DNA from: Thalassovita taeanensis
GTDB taxonomy: Bacteria; Pseudomonadota; Alphaproteobacteria; Rhodobacterales; Rhodobacteraceae
DNA: 64,000 bases
Assembly: GCF_900110775.1 (NCBI RefSeq)
Contig: NZ_FOEP01000001.1
Span: forward strand, 372,001-436,000
Reading direction: 5' to 3'
Shown here in pieces: positions 30,339-38,714 of the stretch. The notes under the pieces were generated by a model. That model saw nothing but the letters and a program-made list of their open reading frames with translations. It had not been told where the DNA came from and searched no databases. How positions within the stretch are numbered: the first letter of the stretch is position 1; every line of letters starts with the position of its first letter. The position numbers and the translations under genes are program-made.

Positions 30339-30692
30339 TCACCAAGCTTCACAAGGGGCAAAGAAGTCAGCTTGCTGGAAACGGCCATTCACAAGACTGC
30401 CACCAAACATGCTATATCCGGTATAGCCACCGAGCGCATTTTTTCCGTTAACCTCTCCGCATACGCGCACTTCGCGGTCACCGGATGCTAGTGACACTTC
30501 AACCGCCCGAGTATTTCGAAAACGCGCAGATTCTGGATCAAGAAAGTCACGCGTCACGGTCGATTCTATCTGAGTCATCTGATCAGATGACAAAGGTATG
30601 CGCTTGCTTTCCTCAATCTTTGCAAAAGTGCTTGTATTGCAACCAGCAAGAACACAAATCGACATTAACAGAGCAACAGACAATTTATTCAT
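30339..30692 (-). CDS. Lipoprotein at the distal end of the satellite
   Basis: 117 residues. The signal peptide ends in the lipobox LAGC (C18). The mature part has DFLDPESARFRNTRAVEVS and VCGEVNGKNALGGYTGYSMFGG, a compact domain I associate with small bacterial and prophage lipoproteins of unknown role. It is the last gene before the tRNA-side attachment site, where satellites and prophages usually carry accessory genes. It could modify the cell surface, for instance against superinfection, but that is a guess. It lies 52 bp beyond the portal gene stop. Confidence 0.7.
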   Translation of the reverse strand: MNKLSVALLMSICVLAGCNTSTFAKIEESKRIPLSSDQMTQIESTVTRDFLDPESARFRNTRAVEVSLASGDREVRVCGEVNGKNALGGYTGYSMFGGSLVNGRFQQADFFAPCEAW

Positions 30693-30744
30693 AGAAAAAA
30701 CCTAATCTTTTCGGCGTGAAGTGCCAGTTCAAACACAAGTTAAG

Positions 30745-31800
30745 CTATGCGACTTTTTCTTTCCAATCTACTAAATTCAGGGCCGCCGCCGGATCAACGC
30801 CCGCCGTCTTGGCCTCTGCCAGCGCCTTCACAAGAGCCGTGACAGTCCTTGCACGTCCACCGCTATCGAACGCCTGTAGGGGCCGCATAACGTCCAGTGT
30901 GACCGCGTTGCCCAGCTTGTCGGTTGCTTCCTCTGCCATGCCCTCAGCCATTGGCTGTAGGGTCCAGCTTGCAAGGTGGCGTTGCGCTTCCCTTACCATC
31001 GGCCCCGTGGTCGCTTTGTTATTCAGACCCGGCAAGATGCCAAAGGCCGAGTTGATCTGGTCGCGGGCTTGGTCCAGCGTCTTGTCCAGCAGGGCTTTGG
31101 ACAGGTCGGGGGTCAGATCGTTTGCCCGCCAATCCTGCGCCGGGGCTGGACCGCCCGCCGCCTGCACTTGCACCGATTCCCGCACCAGCACCTTGCCGCG
31201 TGAGCCGCGAAAGCCCCGCGCAATGTCTGCAAGGTCGGTTTCTGGCGTCTCAGGCATGGGCACGATTGAGGAACCCAAAGGCGCGTCGCCGTAGACCTCG
31301 ACAAGCGCGCGCTCGATAATTTCCAGCAAGTCCGCCGATAGGCTCGACCGTTTGAGCGGGGCCGTTCCGTACCACGGTTGCGCCGCGTCTGCCCCGATCC
31401 GAAAGTGCAGCACCTCGCCCGCAAGCGCCGTCAGGGTCTTGCCGCCGCCCATATCGGGAAGGGTCAGGCGGTATGCCGATGGACGGGAAAGCCGGGTAGA
31501 TAAATCCCAATCGGCAACCGGAATAAGCATGTCGTCGGTGATGTAGAAAAGCGCCTCACCGCGCAGTGCCAGCATCCGGCCCGTGATCGCCAGCGCCCGC
31601 CGGGTCAACAGCGTGGTGCCGGTCACGTCAGCCACCGACAGCCCGTTTTCCCAGAGCGTGACAGCGCCTTGAACGGTCGCGGTCAATTCGGCCCGTCCGC
31701 TTGTTCCGGTGATATATGCGGTGCGGGCTTGGATCATTTGTGCGGTGTATCCCGAACCCGACGCCGCCCGCGTTTCAGTTTTGCGTTTGAATGGCCACAT
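30745..31800 (-). CDS. Phage portal protein (HK97-like)
   Basis: 351 residues beginning MWPFKRKTE. It has portal-type features: a long alpha/beta region with GKTLTALAGEVLHFRIG and GTAPLKRSSLSADLLE, then DKTLDQARDQINSAFGILPGLNN and REAQRHLASWTLQPMAEGMAEE, corresponding to the stem/clip helices. At this length it is on the short side for HK97-type portals. The portal forms the dodecameric vertex through which TerL packs DNA. It starts within the stop of the connector gene (TAATG overlap). Confidence 0.85.
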   Translation of the reverse strand: MWPFKRKTETRAASGSGYTAQMIQARTAYITGTSGRAELTATVQGAVTLWENGLSVADVTGTTLLTRRALAITGRMLALRGEALFYITDDMLIPVADWDLSTRLSRPSAYRLTLPDMGGGKTLTALAGEVLHFRIGADAAQPWYGTAPLKRSSLSADLLEIIERALVEVYGDAPLGSSIVPMPETPETDLADIARGFRGSRGKVLVRESVQVQAAGGPAPAQDWRANDLTPDLSKALLDKTLDQARDQINSAFGILPGLNNKATTGPMVREAQRHLASWTLQPMAEGMAEEATDKLGNAVTLDVMRPLQAFDSGGRARTVTALVKALAEAKTAGVDPAAALNLVDWKEKVA

Positions 31801-32342
31801 TATTTCTGCCTCCGATATGGGCGCAGCATGTCAGCCGCCCCGCTATTTTGAAGCGCGCGGGCCGCGTGGGCCGCATTGCGCTGATAACTTTCTTGAATAG
31901 CCCCGCCCATGTTCACGCTGTAGCTGGACACGCCCGCGCGGTCGGTATCGTCAGCCATGTATTCAGCAAGCCGCCGGAACGCCTCAGAAACGGCTTTAGG
32001 TGGATCGCCTGCGCCCACTTGCGCGGTGACTTTGAACACCCCGTCAGAGGGCAGGCAGAATCCTACGTGGCCGTCAGGAAGGGTAACAGACACCCACGCG
32101 CCGCTTTCCCATTTCTCAGCCTCTTGTGACGCCAGAGGGGCCAGTGGGGGTGTCCAGCTTTCATCCTCGCACCCCTCGACAGTCCAAACCACCTCACGTG
32201 CCGTGTAGCGGGTGCGGGTATAGGCTTCGATCCGTTCCCAGATCATTTCAGCATCAAGCACCGCCGCCGGTGTCGAAAGCCCGGACGGGGTGGCGGGATA
32301 GCTTGCTGGGGTTGCCTCGATCTCTTGCAACAGGTCTGTCAT
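31800..32342 (-). CDS. Head-tail connector protein (gp6-like)
   Basis: 180 residues. The family assignment rests on an N-terminal helical domain (AAVLDAEMIWERIEAYTRTRYTAREVVWTVEG), a central beta part, and a C-terminal helical region with AVSEAFRRLAEYMADDT, as in gp6/gp8-type connectors, and on position between the protease and portal genes. It would form the ring under the portal. Coupled to both neighbours: one base after the protease stop and 1-bp overlap with the portal start. Confidence 0.65.
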   Translation of the reverse strand: MTDLLQEIEATPASYPATPSGLSTPAAVLDAEMIWERIEAYTRTRYTAREVVWTVEGCEDESWTPPLAPLASQEAEKWESGAWVSVTLPDGHVGFCLPSDGVFKVTAQVGAGDPPKAVSEAFRRLAEYMADDTDRAGVSSYSVNMGGAIQESYQRNAAHAARALQNSGAADMLRPYRRQK

Positions 32343-32343
32343 G

Positions 32344-32910
32344 TCACGCCCTCCACCGTTGGGCCGCGTTGGTGCGGGGTTTCACGGCATGGTCAGGCGT
32401 CCAGTTGCGCGCCTCGATCTGCGCCGCCGGATAAGCGGGCTTTGTTACCGCGCTAATCTCGATCAGGTCAGCAGAGCGCACCACGCGCATGATGCCGCCA
32501 CCGGATCGCTTCACATAATCGCCGCCCTGGGGAACGCGAAAGCCGGGGGAAATGCCGCCCACCAATCCCGCGCCAAGGGTGCCCAGAAAGTCCACAACAT
32601 ACCCTACAGAGCGCATTTCAGGCGCAAGCGTGGCCTCGAATGTCAGCGCGTCGTCGGTATCCTCAAGGGTCAGGGAACCCGCCCCACGGGATGCCAGCGG
32701 CTTGTTCATATCGTGATGCACCAGCAAGTGAACGTCACCACCATCCGACACAGACCGACCAAAGGCCCGCGCCTCGAATACCTCCCTGCGCCTTTCCCGA
32801 CCGTCACTCAGGACAGTCGGGATTGCATAGGGAAAGCGGCCCCTGAGGACGGTTGACCCGTCCCCAGAGGTGCGGACCTCAAGCCCGCCTTTGGAACCGC
32901 CCCAGAGCAT
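32344..32910 (-). CDS. HK97-family prohead protease
   Basis: 188 residues from MLWGGSKGGLEVRTSGDG. The S78 protease residues can be seen: His in LLVHHDMNKPLASR, Ser in GGISPGFRV, and the following EISAVTKPAYPAAQIE strand. The enzyme cleaves the delta domain from the major capsid protein during head maturation. The ATG overlaps the capsid stop (TAATG); a longer frame upstream lies inside the capsid gene and is out of register with the family. It lies next to the capsid gene it should process, though downstream of it, the reverse of the usual protease-capsid order. Confidence 0.88.
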   Translation of the reverse strand: MLWGGSKGGLEVRTSGDGSTVLRGRFPYAIPTVLSDGRERRREVFEARAFGRSVSDGGDVHLLVHHDMNKPLASRGAGSLTLEDTDDALTFEATLAPEMRSVGYVVDFLGTLGAGLVGGISPGFRVPQGGDYVKRSGGGIMRVVRSADLIEISAVTKPAYPAAQIEARNWTPDHAVKPRTNAAQRWRA

Positions 32911-34160
32911 TACTGAACACCCGTCAGGATTTCGAGTTGCACACCCCGCGCAACCGTCACGTCCAGTGTCGTCAGTGCCGTCAGGCGCAGTTGCCCAGAC
33001 TTGGCGTCGCTGAATGGATCGCGGATAACGTCCACCGCGCCCCACATACCGCAGAAAATCGGGGCAACCCCGTTTGTCGTCGTGGTCAGCAGCGCCTTGG
33101 ATTCCAGAGGATCGCCAGACGGGGCGGCAATGCCGTTGGTCGTCATGACCACCTTGCCGATTTTGGCAATCAAGCGGTCCCATTCGGAAATGGCTAGGCC
33201 GCTAATCAGGTCGTCCATGCCGTCAAAGACCTCAGGGCGCAGCAGCAGGTTGACGGCGCTGGGGCCGGATGCCGTGTTTGCCGTCATGAACCGCACCGCC
33301 GCCGCGCGGAACGCTGCATAAGATGCCGCCGCATCAACCGCCGTTTCCGTGATGCCGTAAGTGGACGCGCCGGGGAAAATGCCCAGAGGTTCCCCGCTGG
33401 AACCGGACCCAAGGAAAATCGCCCGATCCGTCTCTTGCTGAATTGCCGCGCTCATATCACGCCGCACCGCTTGCTCAAGGCCAGCGCCCGCTTGTTTCAA
33501 CGCCTTGCGGGTGATCTTCATTTGAACGCCCAGCGTGTTGTCGGGCTTCATGGGCCGGTCAACCGTGGTGTAAGCCTGAGGCCCCGCCACATCGCCCGTT
33601 TCAGATCCCGCCCAGCCGGGTTGCGCGCCACCCGTGGCAACCGGATATTCGATTTCGCCCACGCCCACGTTAATCATGCGGCAACCCATCTGAGTTGCAG
33701 AGGAACCGGCAAAGATGCGGTCGATCGTGGGCATTGTGCGCATCGGGTCAGGAACGCCGCCTGCAATCGTTTCGCCCGCGCGGGTTTCCAAAGCCTCAAG
33801 CGGAACCGGGATGCCTTGGAAGCCGCCCGCATTGCGCAGCTCTTGCACCATTTCAGCCGTCGCGCCGTCCAGCTTGCGGCCCTCATCCAAAGCCAAAGCG
33901 ACTTGGCGGACCTCGAATTGAGACGCCATGTTCGCCCATTCTGCCTCAGAGCGGGTTTCCAGTTCGGCCCCGGCCTCTTTGCGTTCCTCATCCTCAGCGA
34001 CAAGAGCCGCGCGGAATTGGGATTCCTTGGCCCGGTATTCCGAGTCCAGTTGGCCCATCTTGCGCACCTCATCCTCAGACGGGGTTTCGATGTTCGCCAG
34101 TTCGGCCAGAGATTGGCGGATTTCAGAGCGGCGCAGTTCAAGTTTCTTCGATGTCAGCAT
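32910..34160 (-). CDS. HK97-fold major capsid protein
   Basis: 416 residues. Residues 1-110 are a coiled-coil delta/scaffold domain (LTSKKLELRRSEIRQSLAELANIE and ELETRSEAEWANMASQ). The HK97 fold follows from about 130, with N-arm, MGCRMINVGVGEIEYPVATGG, RKALKQAGAGLEQAVRRDMSAAIQQETDRAIFLGSG and GIFPGASTYG (P-domain and E-loop regions). It ends DVTVARGVQLEILTGVQ. The start at 34160 has GGAGAAAAAAC. An intact capsid gene with its protease and portal is the main evidence that this element builds its own heads. Confidence 0.92.
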   Translation of the reverse strand: MLTSKKLELRRSEIRQSLAELANIETPSEDEVRKMGQLDSEYRAKESQFRAALVAEDEERKEAGAELETRSEAEWANMASQFEVRQVALALDEGRKLDGATAEMVQELRNAGGFQGIPVPLEALETRAGETIAGGVPDPMRTMPTIDRIFAGSSATQMGCRMINVGVGEIEYPVATGGAQPGWAGSETGDVAGPQAYTTVDRPMKPDNTLGVQMKITRKALKQAGAGLEQAVRRDMSAAIQQETDRAIFLGSGSSGEPLGIFPGASTYGITETAVDAAASYAAFRAAAVRFMTANTASGPSAVNLLLRPEVFDGMDDLISGLAISEWDRLIAKIGKVVMTTNGIAAPSGDPLESKALLTTTTNGVAPIFCGMWGAVDVIRDPFSDAKSGQLRLTALTTLDVTVARGVQLEILTGVQ

Positions 34161-34492
34161 GTTTTTTCTCCTATGCTCGACGGGTTTCGCTGCATATCGC
34201 GCAGCAGATCGCGCCATTGCTGGCGCTTTGGGGTCAGGGGCTTATGCCCCACCTCAATTCGGGTTTTGCGCGTGTGACAGGCACCGCACAGAATTTGTAA
34301 ATTGCTCAGGGTGTAAGCGAGTTCGGGGTGCGTTCGGACGGGGTGAACGTGGTCACACTCAAGCCGCTTATGGGTGCCGCACTGGACGCAAGCCCAGCCG
34401 TCACGCTCAAGCGCCTGCATCCGCAAAGCGCGCCAGCGGGGGCCGCGTGTGATCGCGCGTGAATGGCGGATATGCTCTTTGCGCTTAGACAT
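34154..34492 (-). CDS. HNH endonuclease
   Basis: 112 residues from MSKRKEHIRHSRAITRGPRWRALRMQALERDG. The HNH core is CVQCGTHKRLECDHVHPVRTHP, SNLQILCGACHTRKT: two CxxC zinc knuckles around the DH and N residues. In HK97-like phages and cfPICIs an HNH protein assists terminase in cos cutting. It overlaps the adaptor gene end by 8 bases and its stop overlaps the capsid start by 7 bases. Confidence 0.9.
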   Translation of the reverse strand: MSKRKEHIRHSRAITRGPRWRALRMQALERDGWACVQCGTHKRLECDHVHPVRTHPELAYTLSNLQILCGACHTRKTRIEVGHKPLTPKRQQWRDLLRDMQRNPSSIGEKTC

Positions 34493-34841
34493 TGCGCACC
34501 TGCATTTCCCAGAAAATGACCGCGTCAGCCGGGGCCAATGGGGCCACCCGGCGCGTCTCAAATTCGATGCCATCAATCAGCAGCTTGTCAGTGGTTTGAG
34601 GAACCACCGTCAGCCCCTCGACTGACAGCAGCACCCGTTGATCGCCCACATCCAGAAAGCCGCCCGCCAATAGCTGCAACTCGATTGCATAGGTCGCGGA
34701 TAGCAGCGTAACCGGGTATCCCGTATCCGGGCCGGGGGTGTATCCGCCGTATTCGTCAACCGTGCCTTCACCGGGGCGCAGCAGCGTTGCCGCTTGCCCA
34801 TGTTTCTTGATTAGGCGCGATGCAATGTGTGTCAGCCCCAT
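34485..34841 (-). CDS. Probable head-closure/head-tail adaptor protein
   Basis: 118 residues. The sequence is mostly beta, with a central hydrophobic strand pair (YPVTLLSATYAIELQLLAGGF and GDQRVLLSVEGLTVVPQTTDKLLIDG) and an ending VIFWEMQVRNV, the pattern of small phage head-closure proteins. The assignment leans on context: it overlaps terL (10 bases) and HNH. It would seal the packed head and offer the surface to which a helper tail attaches, so it is a key candidate for tail specificity. Confidence 0.55.
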   Translation of the reverse strand: MGLTHIASRLIKKHGQAATLLRPGEGTVDEYGGYTPGPDTGYPVTLLSATYAIELQLLAGGFLDVGDQRVLLSVEGLTVVPQTTDKLLIDGIEFETRRVAPLAPADAVIFWEMQVRNV

Positions 34842-36364
34842 GCTAATCTCCCTGATTTGTGTGAAGGTGCGCGGCGCATCCGAACGCCCTGAGCGACGGC
34901 CAGAACCGTTGCCGCAACCGGATCAATCCGGCCCGTTGAACGGCCCGCCGCCAATTTGTGATTGCCCGCCGGGTCCACCAGCGTGATTGCGTCTGAAAAG
35001 GCAGAGCGCAGCAGCAGGGACGGCATGGCCTTCACCTCGCCCTCAAACACCGCGCGGCGCAGACGTTCGCAATCCTCCGAACCGTCCTTCCAGCCAAAGC
35101 CGCGCCAAATGAACGGCACACGCTCAAGCCCCGCATCGCGCAGCGCCTCGACAAACTCAGCATGTCGGAATCTATCGCCCACGATTGCCGCCGGGGCTTG
35201 CCCGTCCAGCTTGGTCACAACGTCCGCCATGAACCGGGCAACCGGCACAGTGGCGTCACCCATTGTCACCAGTTCCCCACGGTCGGACATTTCGACATAG
35301 CGACCAGACACCCCGTCAGCCTGCCCACGATCCGCCAAACCGGGATTGCACGGGAAAGCCCCGACACATTCCAACCGTCCAGTTTCGGGCCAGTACATTG
35401 ACGCCGCCGACATAGACCGCGACCCGCCAAGGTCCACGCCCAGAACAACGGGGCCGTCACGCGGGGGCAGATCGTCGGGTGACACTTCGCACGATAGCCA
35501 TTCATCGACAGTCAGCAGCACAGACCGATCATCGCTTGCCACACGTTCGTTGCGATTCAGGTTGCGAAAACTGGACAGGGCAGACCCGCCCCGAGCAATC
35601 GCCCGCCGCGCTTGTGCCACAAGCCATTCTGCAGACGGGCCAATGCCCTCAGACGCGCCGGGGTTTGCAATAAGAAGGGATGCCAGATCGTCAGGCGGCA
35701 AGCCTTGGTCGGGGCGATGTTCCTGCACATAGGTGCCGGGGGGCGGTTCGTCTAACCAGCGTGAAAAGGTGTTGGCGTCGTCTGGTGCGGACGTGCTGAT
35801 AATCAATGCGCGGCCATCGCGTTTGCCCAGACCGGACAGGATCGCGTTTTCGAGCGCATCGCCTTTTTCGCGTTCCCATGCGGCCCGTTCATCCAAGATC
35901 GCCAGCGTTGGCGCACCGCCCAGGATAGACTTGCCGTCCGCCGCGATAACACGGGCCAGACCGCCACCATTCTCTGAGGTTTCGACTTCCAGCTTAGACC
36001 CGCGCCGGATCGTGAATTGTTCCTGATCGTCCTCAGGCAAGCCCTCGATAAAGCCCAGCAAGAACCCAAAGGCCGTTTTGGCTTGATCGCGGTTTCGCGC
36101 TGCAAAGATGATTTCGCGCTTAGGCTGGGGGGCAATTTCGCCCATCAAGTGACCCAAAGCCAAACCCGCCGACAGGGACGTTTTAGCATTGCCGCGACCA
36201 ATCGACAGGCAACCCGCCTCGATACCCTTGGCAAAGGCACCGCGCACAAATTGCTTTTGATACTTTGCCAGCTTGACCCGTTTGCCTGCAAGCCGCCCCT
36301 CAGGAACGACCAGCTTAGGCAAAAACCGCAGCGCCGCAGACGCCTCTTTAGACGCCCTATCCAT
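34832..36364 (-). CDS. Terminase large subunit
   Basis: 510 residues from MDRASKEASAAL. The ATPase has a Walker-A-like SIGRGNAKTS (55-64) after KLAKYQKQFVRGAF, Walker B LAILDERA and ISTSAPDD (motif III). The nuclease domain has VVLGVDLGGSRS and AAIVGDRFRHAEFVEA with acidic residues. It cuts and pumps DNA into heads. The start at 36364 follows GGGGGGAAAATC; a longer frame to 36478 lacks family similarity. No small terminase is obvious nearby; it may be unrecognised or supplied by a helper. Confidence 0.92.
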   Translation of the reverse strand: MDRASKEASAALRFLPKLVVPEGRLAGKRVKLAKYQKQFVRGAFAKGIEAGCLSIGRGNAKTSLSAGLALGHLMGEIAPQPKREIIFAARNRDQAKTAFGFLLGFIEGLPEDDQEQFTIRRGSKLEVETSENGGGLARVIAADGKSILGGAPTLAILDERAAWEREKGDALENAILSGLGKRDGRALIISTSAPDDANTFSRWLDEPPPGTYVQEHRPDQGLPPDDLASLLIANPGASEGIGPSAEWLVAQARRAIARGGSALSSFRNLNRNERVASDDRSVLLTVDEWLSCEVSPDDLPPRDGPVVLGVDLGGSRSMSAASMYWPETGRLECVGAFPCNPGLADRGQADGVSGRYVEMSDRGELVTMGDATVPVARFMADVVTKLDGQAPAAIVGDRFRHAEFVEALRDAGLERVPFIWRGFGWKDGSEDCERLRRAVFEGEVKAMPSLLLRSAFSDAITLVDPAGNHKLAAGRSTGRIDPVAATVLAVAQGVRMRRAPSHKSGRLAWG

Positions 36365-36572
36365 GATTTTCCCCCCGATTTTTCGGGAGAGAGAACGCAA
36401 GAGTTGAGACGACGGTAACAGCACCACTATCAAAAAGGGGCATTGGGACCAGTTCACCCCCGCGAACAAACGTAACACCTCCTAGAGGTGTGTTACGTTC
36501 GTTACGCTCAGAGGGGTCAGAACACGTTACGAACCGTTCGCATGTGTTACGTTCGTTACGCTCAATCATCAT
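36357..36572 (-). CDS. Possible 71-residue protein overlapping helicase and terminase genes
   Basis: The frame starts ATGATG at 36572, overlapping the stop of the AAA helicase, and ends 8 bases inside terL, as expected for a coupled phage gene. The product begins MMIERNERNTCERFVTC and repeats ERNERNT, because the iteron-like DNA repeats here are read in frame; the rest (LVPMPLFDSGAVTVVSTLAF) is hydrophobic. No domain is recognised. It may be a genuine small gene built over an origin or only the trace of the repeats. Confidence 0.4.
   Translation of the reverse strand: MMIERNERNTCERFVTCSDPSERNERNTPLGGVTFVRGGELVPMPLFDSGAVTVVSTLAFSLPKNRGENHG
36471..36564. repeat. Iteron-like repeats, possible satellite replication origin
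   Basis: A 22-bp direct repeat occurs at 36489-36510 and 36543-36564, each copy holding two GTTACG hexamers 9 bases apart. A fifth GTTACG is at 36526 and an inverted CGTAAC at 36471. The latter forms a near-palindrome with the first repeat around CTCCTAGAG. It lies directly downstream of the primase and helicase genes, a common site for an origin. Confidence 0.55.
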
Positions 36573-37635
36573 CTTGAACCCTCCAAACATGACCGCCAAA
36601 CTCACGAACCTCATCCATGTCCATCAGCTTGTCCTTGGCCCGCTTGAACGCCATCCGAGCCGCCGCAGCAGTTGCACCCGTGGTCAGTCCGTGGACGCCA
36701 CACGCCTCACGCCAGTGATCCACATCGACAACCTTGCGATTGGTCGGGTAGCAGTTGCCTGTTCTGGTCGTGCCGTGGTCACGCAACGCATCGTTGAGGG
36801 CCTGAATAGCCACCCCGTTCTTGCCGCGAATTGGCTTGCGAGTTGGTGCAGGTGCATCAGCCTCGCCCACCACTGCGCTTGTGACAGGCTCACCATCCTC
36901 ATCCATGCCAAGCGTGACTGAGCGCAGCTTGAAGTGCAGTGGCTCAGGCGGTTCTTGATCGCGTTGCTTGCGCGATAGGATTTCCCAATCGGCTGTAACC
37001 TGTATCTCGTTATCCACCGCCGCACGTAGGGCAGACGATCCACGCGCACCCCGATCCTCATCCTTGCCGGTGTGGTGGATAACCATGACGTGCGCGCCGG
37101 TCGCCTCGCGGATCAGATCGCAGTTGCGGACGAACATGGCCGCATCCTTTGCGGTGTTCTCATCGCCTGCTCCCATAGACCGGGCCAAAGTGTCGATCAC
37201 CACCAAAGCGGGGTCAGCATTGGGCATGATCTCGCACACCGCCAGCGCATCGCCTTGCCCGTGCAGGTCCAGCCCGATAGGCAACAACGTGAAGGGCGCA
37301 GACGCCATGTCAGGGCGTTCACGCTTGATTGCGGCGAGGCGGTTGCGGATACCTGCACCACCCTCAGCAGCGATGTAGAGGACAGGCCCGCCGTTGACGC
37401 GCAACCCGCGCCATGACTTGCCCGCCGCGATGTGCATGGCAATATCCAGCGCCACGAACGTCTTGCCCGCGTTAGACGGGCCGTAGAGCATCGAAAGGCA
37501 ATTACGATCCAGCCAGCCTTTGACCATATAGTTACTGGTCAACACCGCCTCGATTGCCGACAGGCTCACAAGTCGGGTTTCAATTTCAGATGCACGGTTC
37601 GGCTTCATGCCGCTTAGGTTGAAAACAGTCGTCAC
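36562..37635 (-). CDS. AAA-type replicative helicase (RepA/AAA_25-like)
   Basis: 357 residues. Walker A is GPSNAGKT (52-59) after LDRNCLSMLY; Walker B is ALVVIDTLARSM (about 143-154) and the following HVMVIHHTGKDEDRGARGSSALR contains the sensor and arginine-rich segment, as in RepA-like hexameric helicases. The C-terminal 90 residues look like a winged-helix region (GKNGVAIQALNDALRDHG). Its start overlaps the primase stop (ATGA). Together they form a primase-helicase pair for autonomous replication of the excised element. Confidence 0.82.
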   Translation of the reverse strand: MTTVFNLSGMKPNRASEIETRLVSLSAIEAVLTSNYMVKGWLDRNCLSMLYGPSNAGKTFVALDIAMHIAAGKSWRGLRVNGGPVLYIAAEGGAGIRNRLAAIKRERPDMASAPFTLLPIGLDLHGQGDALAVCEIMPNADPALVVIDTLARSMGAGDENTAKDAAMFVRNCDLIREATGAHVMVIHHTGKDEDRGARGSSALRAAVDNEIQVTADWEILSRKQRDQEPPEPLHFKLRSVTLGMDEDGEPVTSAVVGEADAPAPTRKPIRGKNGVAIQALNDALRDHGTTRTGNCYPTNRKVVDVDHWREACGVHGLTTGATAAAARMAFKRAKDKLMDMDEVREFGGHVWRVQDDD

Positions 37636-38441
37636 ATGTGACCCCGCGCGATTGCGGAAAGGTCAGCGCCATGCTGCCGTGCCAGTGCTGGAATAGTTGC
37701 CCATGATACGCCGCTGCGCTTGAAGCTGCGCCACTTTGCGGCAACCTCGCCCGCCTTGTATTTCGCGCCCGTTGCGCTCCACCGATCCGCAAGCGCCAAA
37801 CCCTCGTCAGACCCGTTGTAACGGTCGTGCAGCGCCATCAGGACAGACACCCAATCGCTATAGGTCAGATCAGCGGGAAGGTGCGACAGTAGTTCCTCAA
37901 CCTCCCCCGTTGGCGTGATCCGGTCAAAGGTGCGGGAAGGCGTTGGCGCGGGTGGCGCTTGCAACAGCTTGGCCCGCAATCCCATCGGAACCGTGGGCAA
38001 CGTGTCGGGAAAGAACCCAATATAGGAACCGCCATCAGTGAACGAACCGGGCGCGACCACATAGCCGCCTTCGCCCCGCGTGTCGATTTTCAGACCGATC
38101 TTGTCTTGCGTATTCCGCGCACCGTCAAAGTGCTGGCAATAGATGTGACGCCCGCCAGAGGGTGTATGCACGTTTGCACGGTCCATCAGCGCCGCATAGC
38201 GTGGCAGGGCCTTCAAAGACGCCTCACCAACGGGTTCGCCCGTTGCCTTATCCAAGTCCAGATCAATGACAAACAGACCGTTAGCCGCACCGCACGGGAT
38301 GCCCCATGCCTGCGCACCGTTGGCCCGCCATTGGGCAATAATGTGCGGATCACGGGTGGCCTTTGCCTGCCAGCCTGCAATCAATGGGGCCTTGTCAGGT
38401 CCAGCCGGAAAGATGTTGAACGGGATGTGAGGCACGCTCAA
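37632..38441 (-). CDS. Bifunctional primase-polymerase (prim-pol) with PriCT domain
   Basis: 269 residues. The archaeo-eukaryotic primase fold is visible: GIPCGAANGLFVIDLDLDKATG (metal-binding DxD), HTPSGGRHIYCQH and IDTRGEGGYVVAPGS. From about 185 a PriCT-type domain follows, VEELLSHLPADLTYSDWVSVLMALHD to EVAAKWRSFKRSG. Prim-pol genes paired with a helicase are the usual replication module of plasmids, P4-like satellites and PICIs. Overlaps the helicase start by 4 bases. Confidence 0.88.
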   Translation of the reverse strand: MSVPHIPFNIFPAGPDKAPLIAGWQAKATRDPHIIAQWRANGAQAWGIPCGAANGLFVIDLDLDKATGEPVGEASLKALPRYAALMDRANVHTPSGGRHIYCQHFDGARNTQDKIGLKIDTRGEGGYVVAPGSFTDGGSYIGFFPDTLPTVPMGLRAKLLQAPPAPTPSRTFDRITPTGEVEELLSHLPADLTYSDWVSVLMALHDRYNGSDEGLALADRWSATGAKYKAGEVAAKWRSFKRSGVSWATIPALARQHGADLSAIARGHM

Positions 38442-38714
38442 TTATTCGCCCCGCGCCAGTTTGATTTCGTCGTCAGTCAGGTCGTTTGAGTTGCCACCGA
38501 TGCCGATCCACTCAAGAAAATGACCCTTTTCAACTTCAATCAGCTTGAGTTCCAACATTCGGATCAGTGCCGGTACGGCCTGAGCGTATTGGTCCAAATT
38601 GTTACGATCCGGTGCGTTGTCATCCGCCAATTCAAGAGCGGTCAGCAGCACACGCGTCTCGTGCAAAAGGTCCGATGTGCGTTCAAAATTGTTGCGTTGG
38701 TTTTGAGGAATCAT
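38442..38714 (-). CDS. Small uncharacterised satellite protein
   Basis: 90 residues from MIPQNQRNNFERTSDLLHETRVLLTALE. It is mostly helical and acidic (ADDNAPDRNNLDQYAQAVPALIRMLELKLIEVEKGH), with no recognised domain. The ATG overlaps the alpA stop (ATGA), and the stop directly abuts the end of the prim-pol start, so it is part of the early operon. Perhaps an accessory replication or regulatory protein. Confidence 0.6.
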   Translation of the reverse strand: MIPQNQRNNFERTSDLLHETRVLLTALELADDNAPDRNNLDQYAQAVPALIRMLELKLIEVEKGHFLEWIGIGGNSNDLTDDEIKLARGE

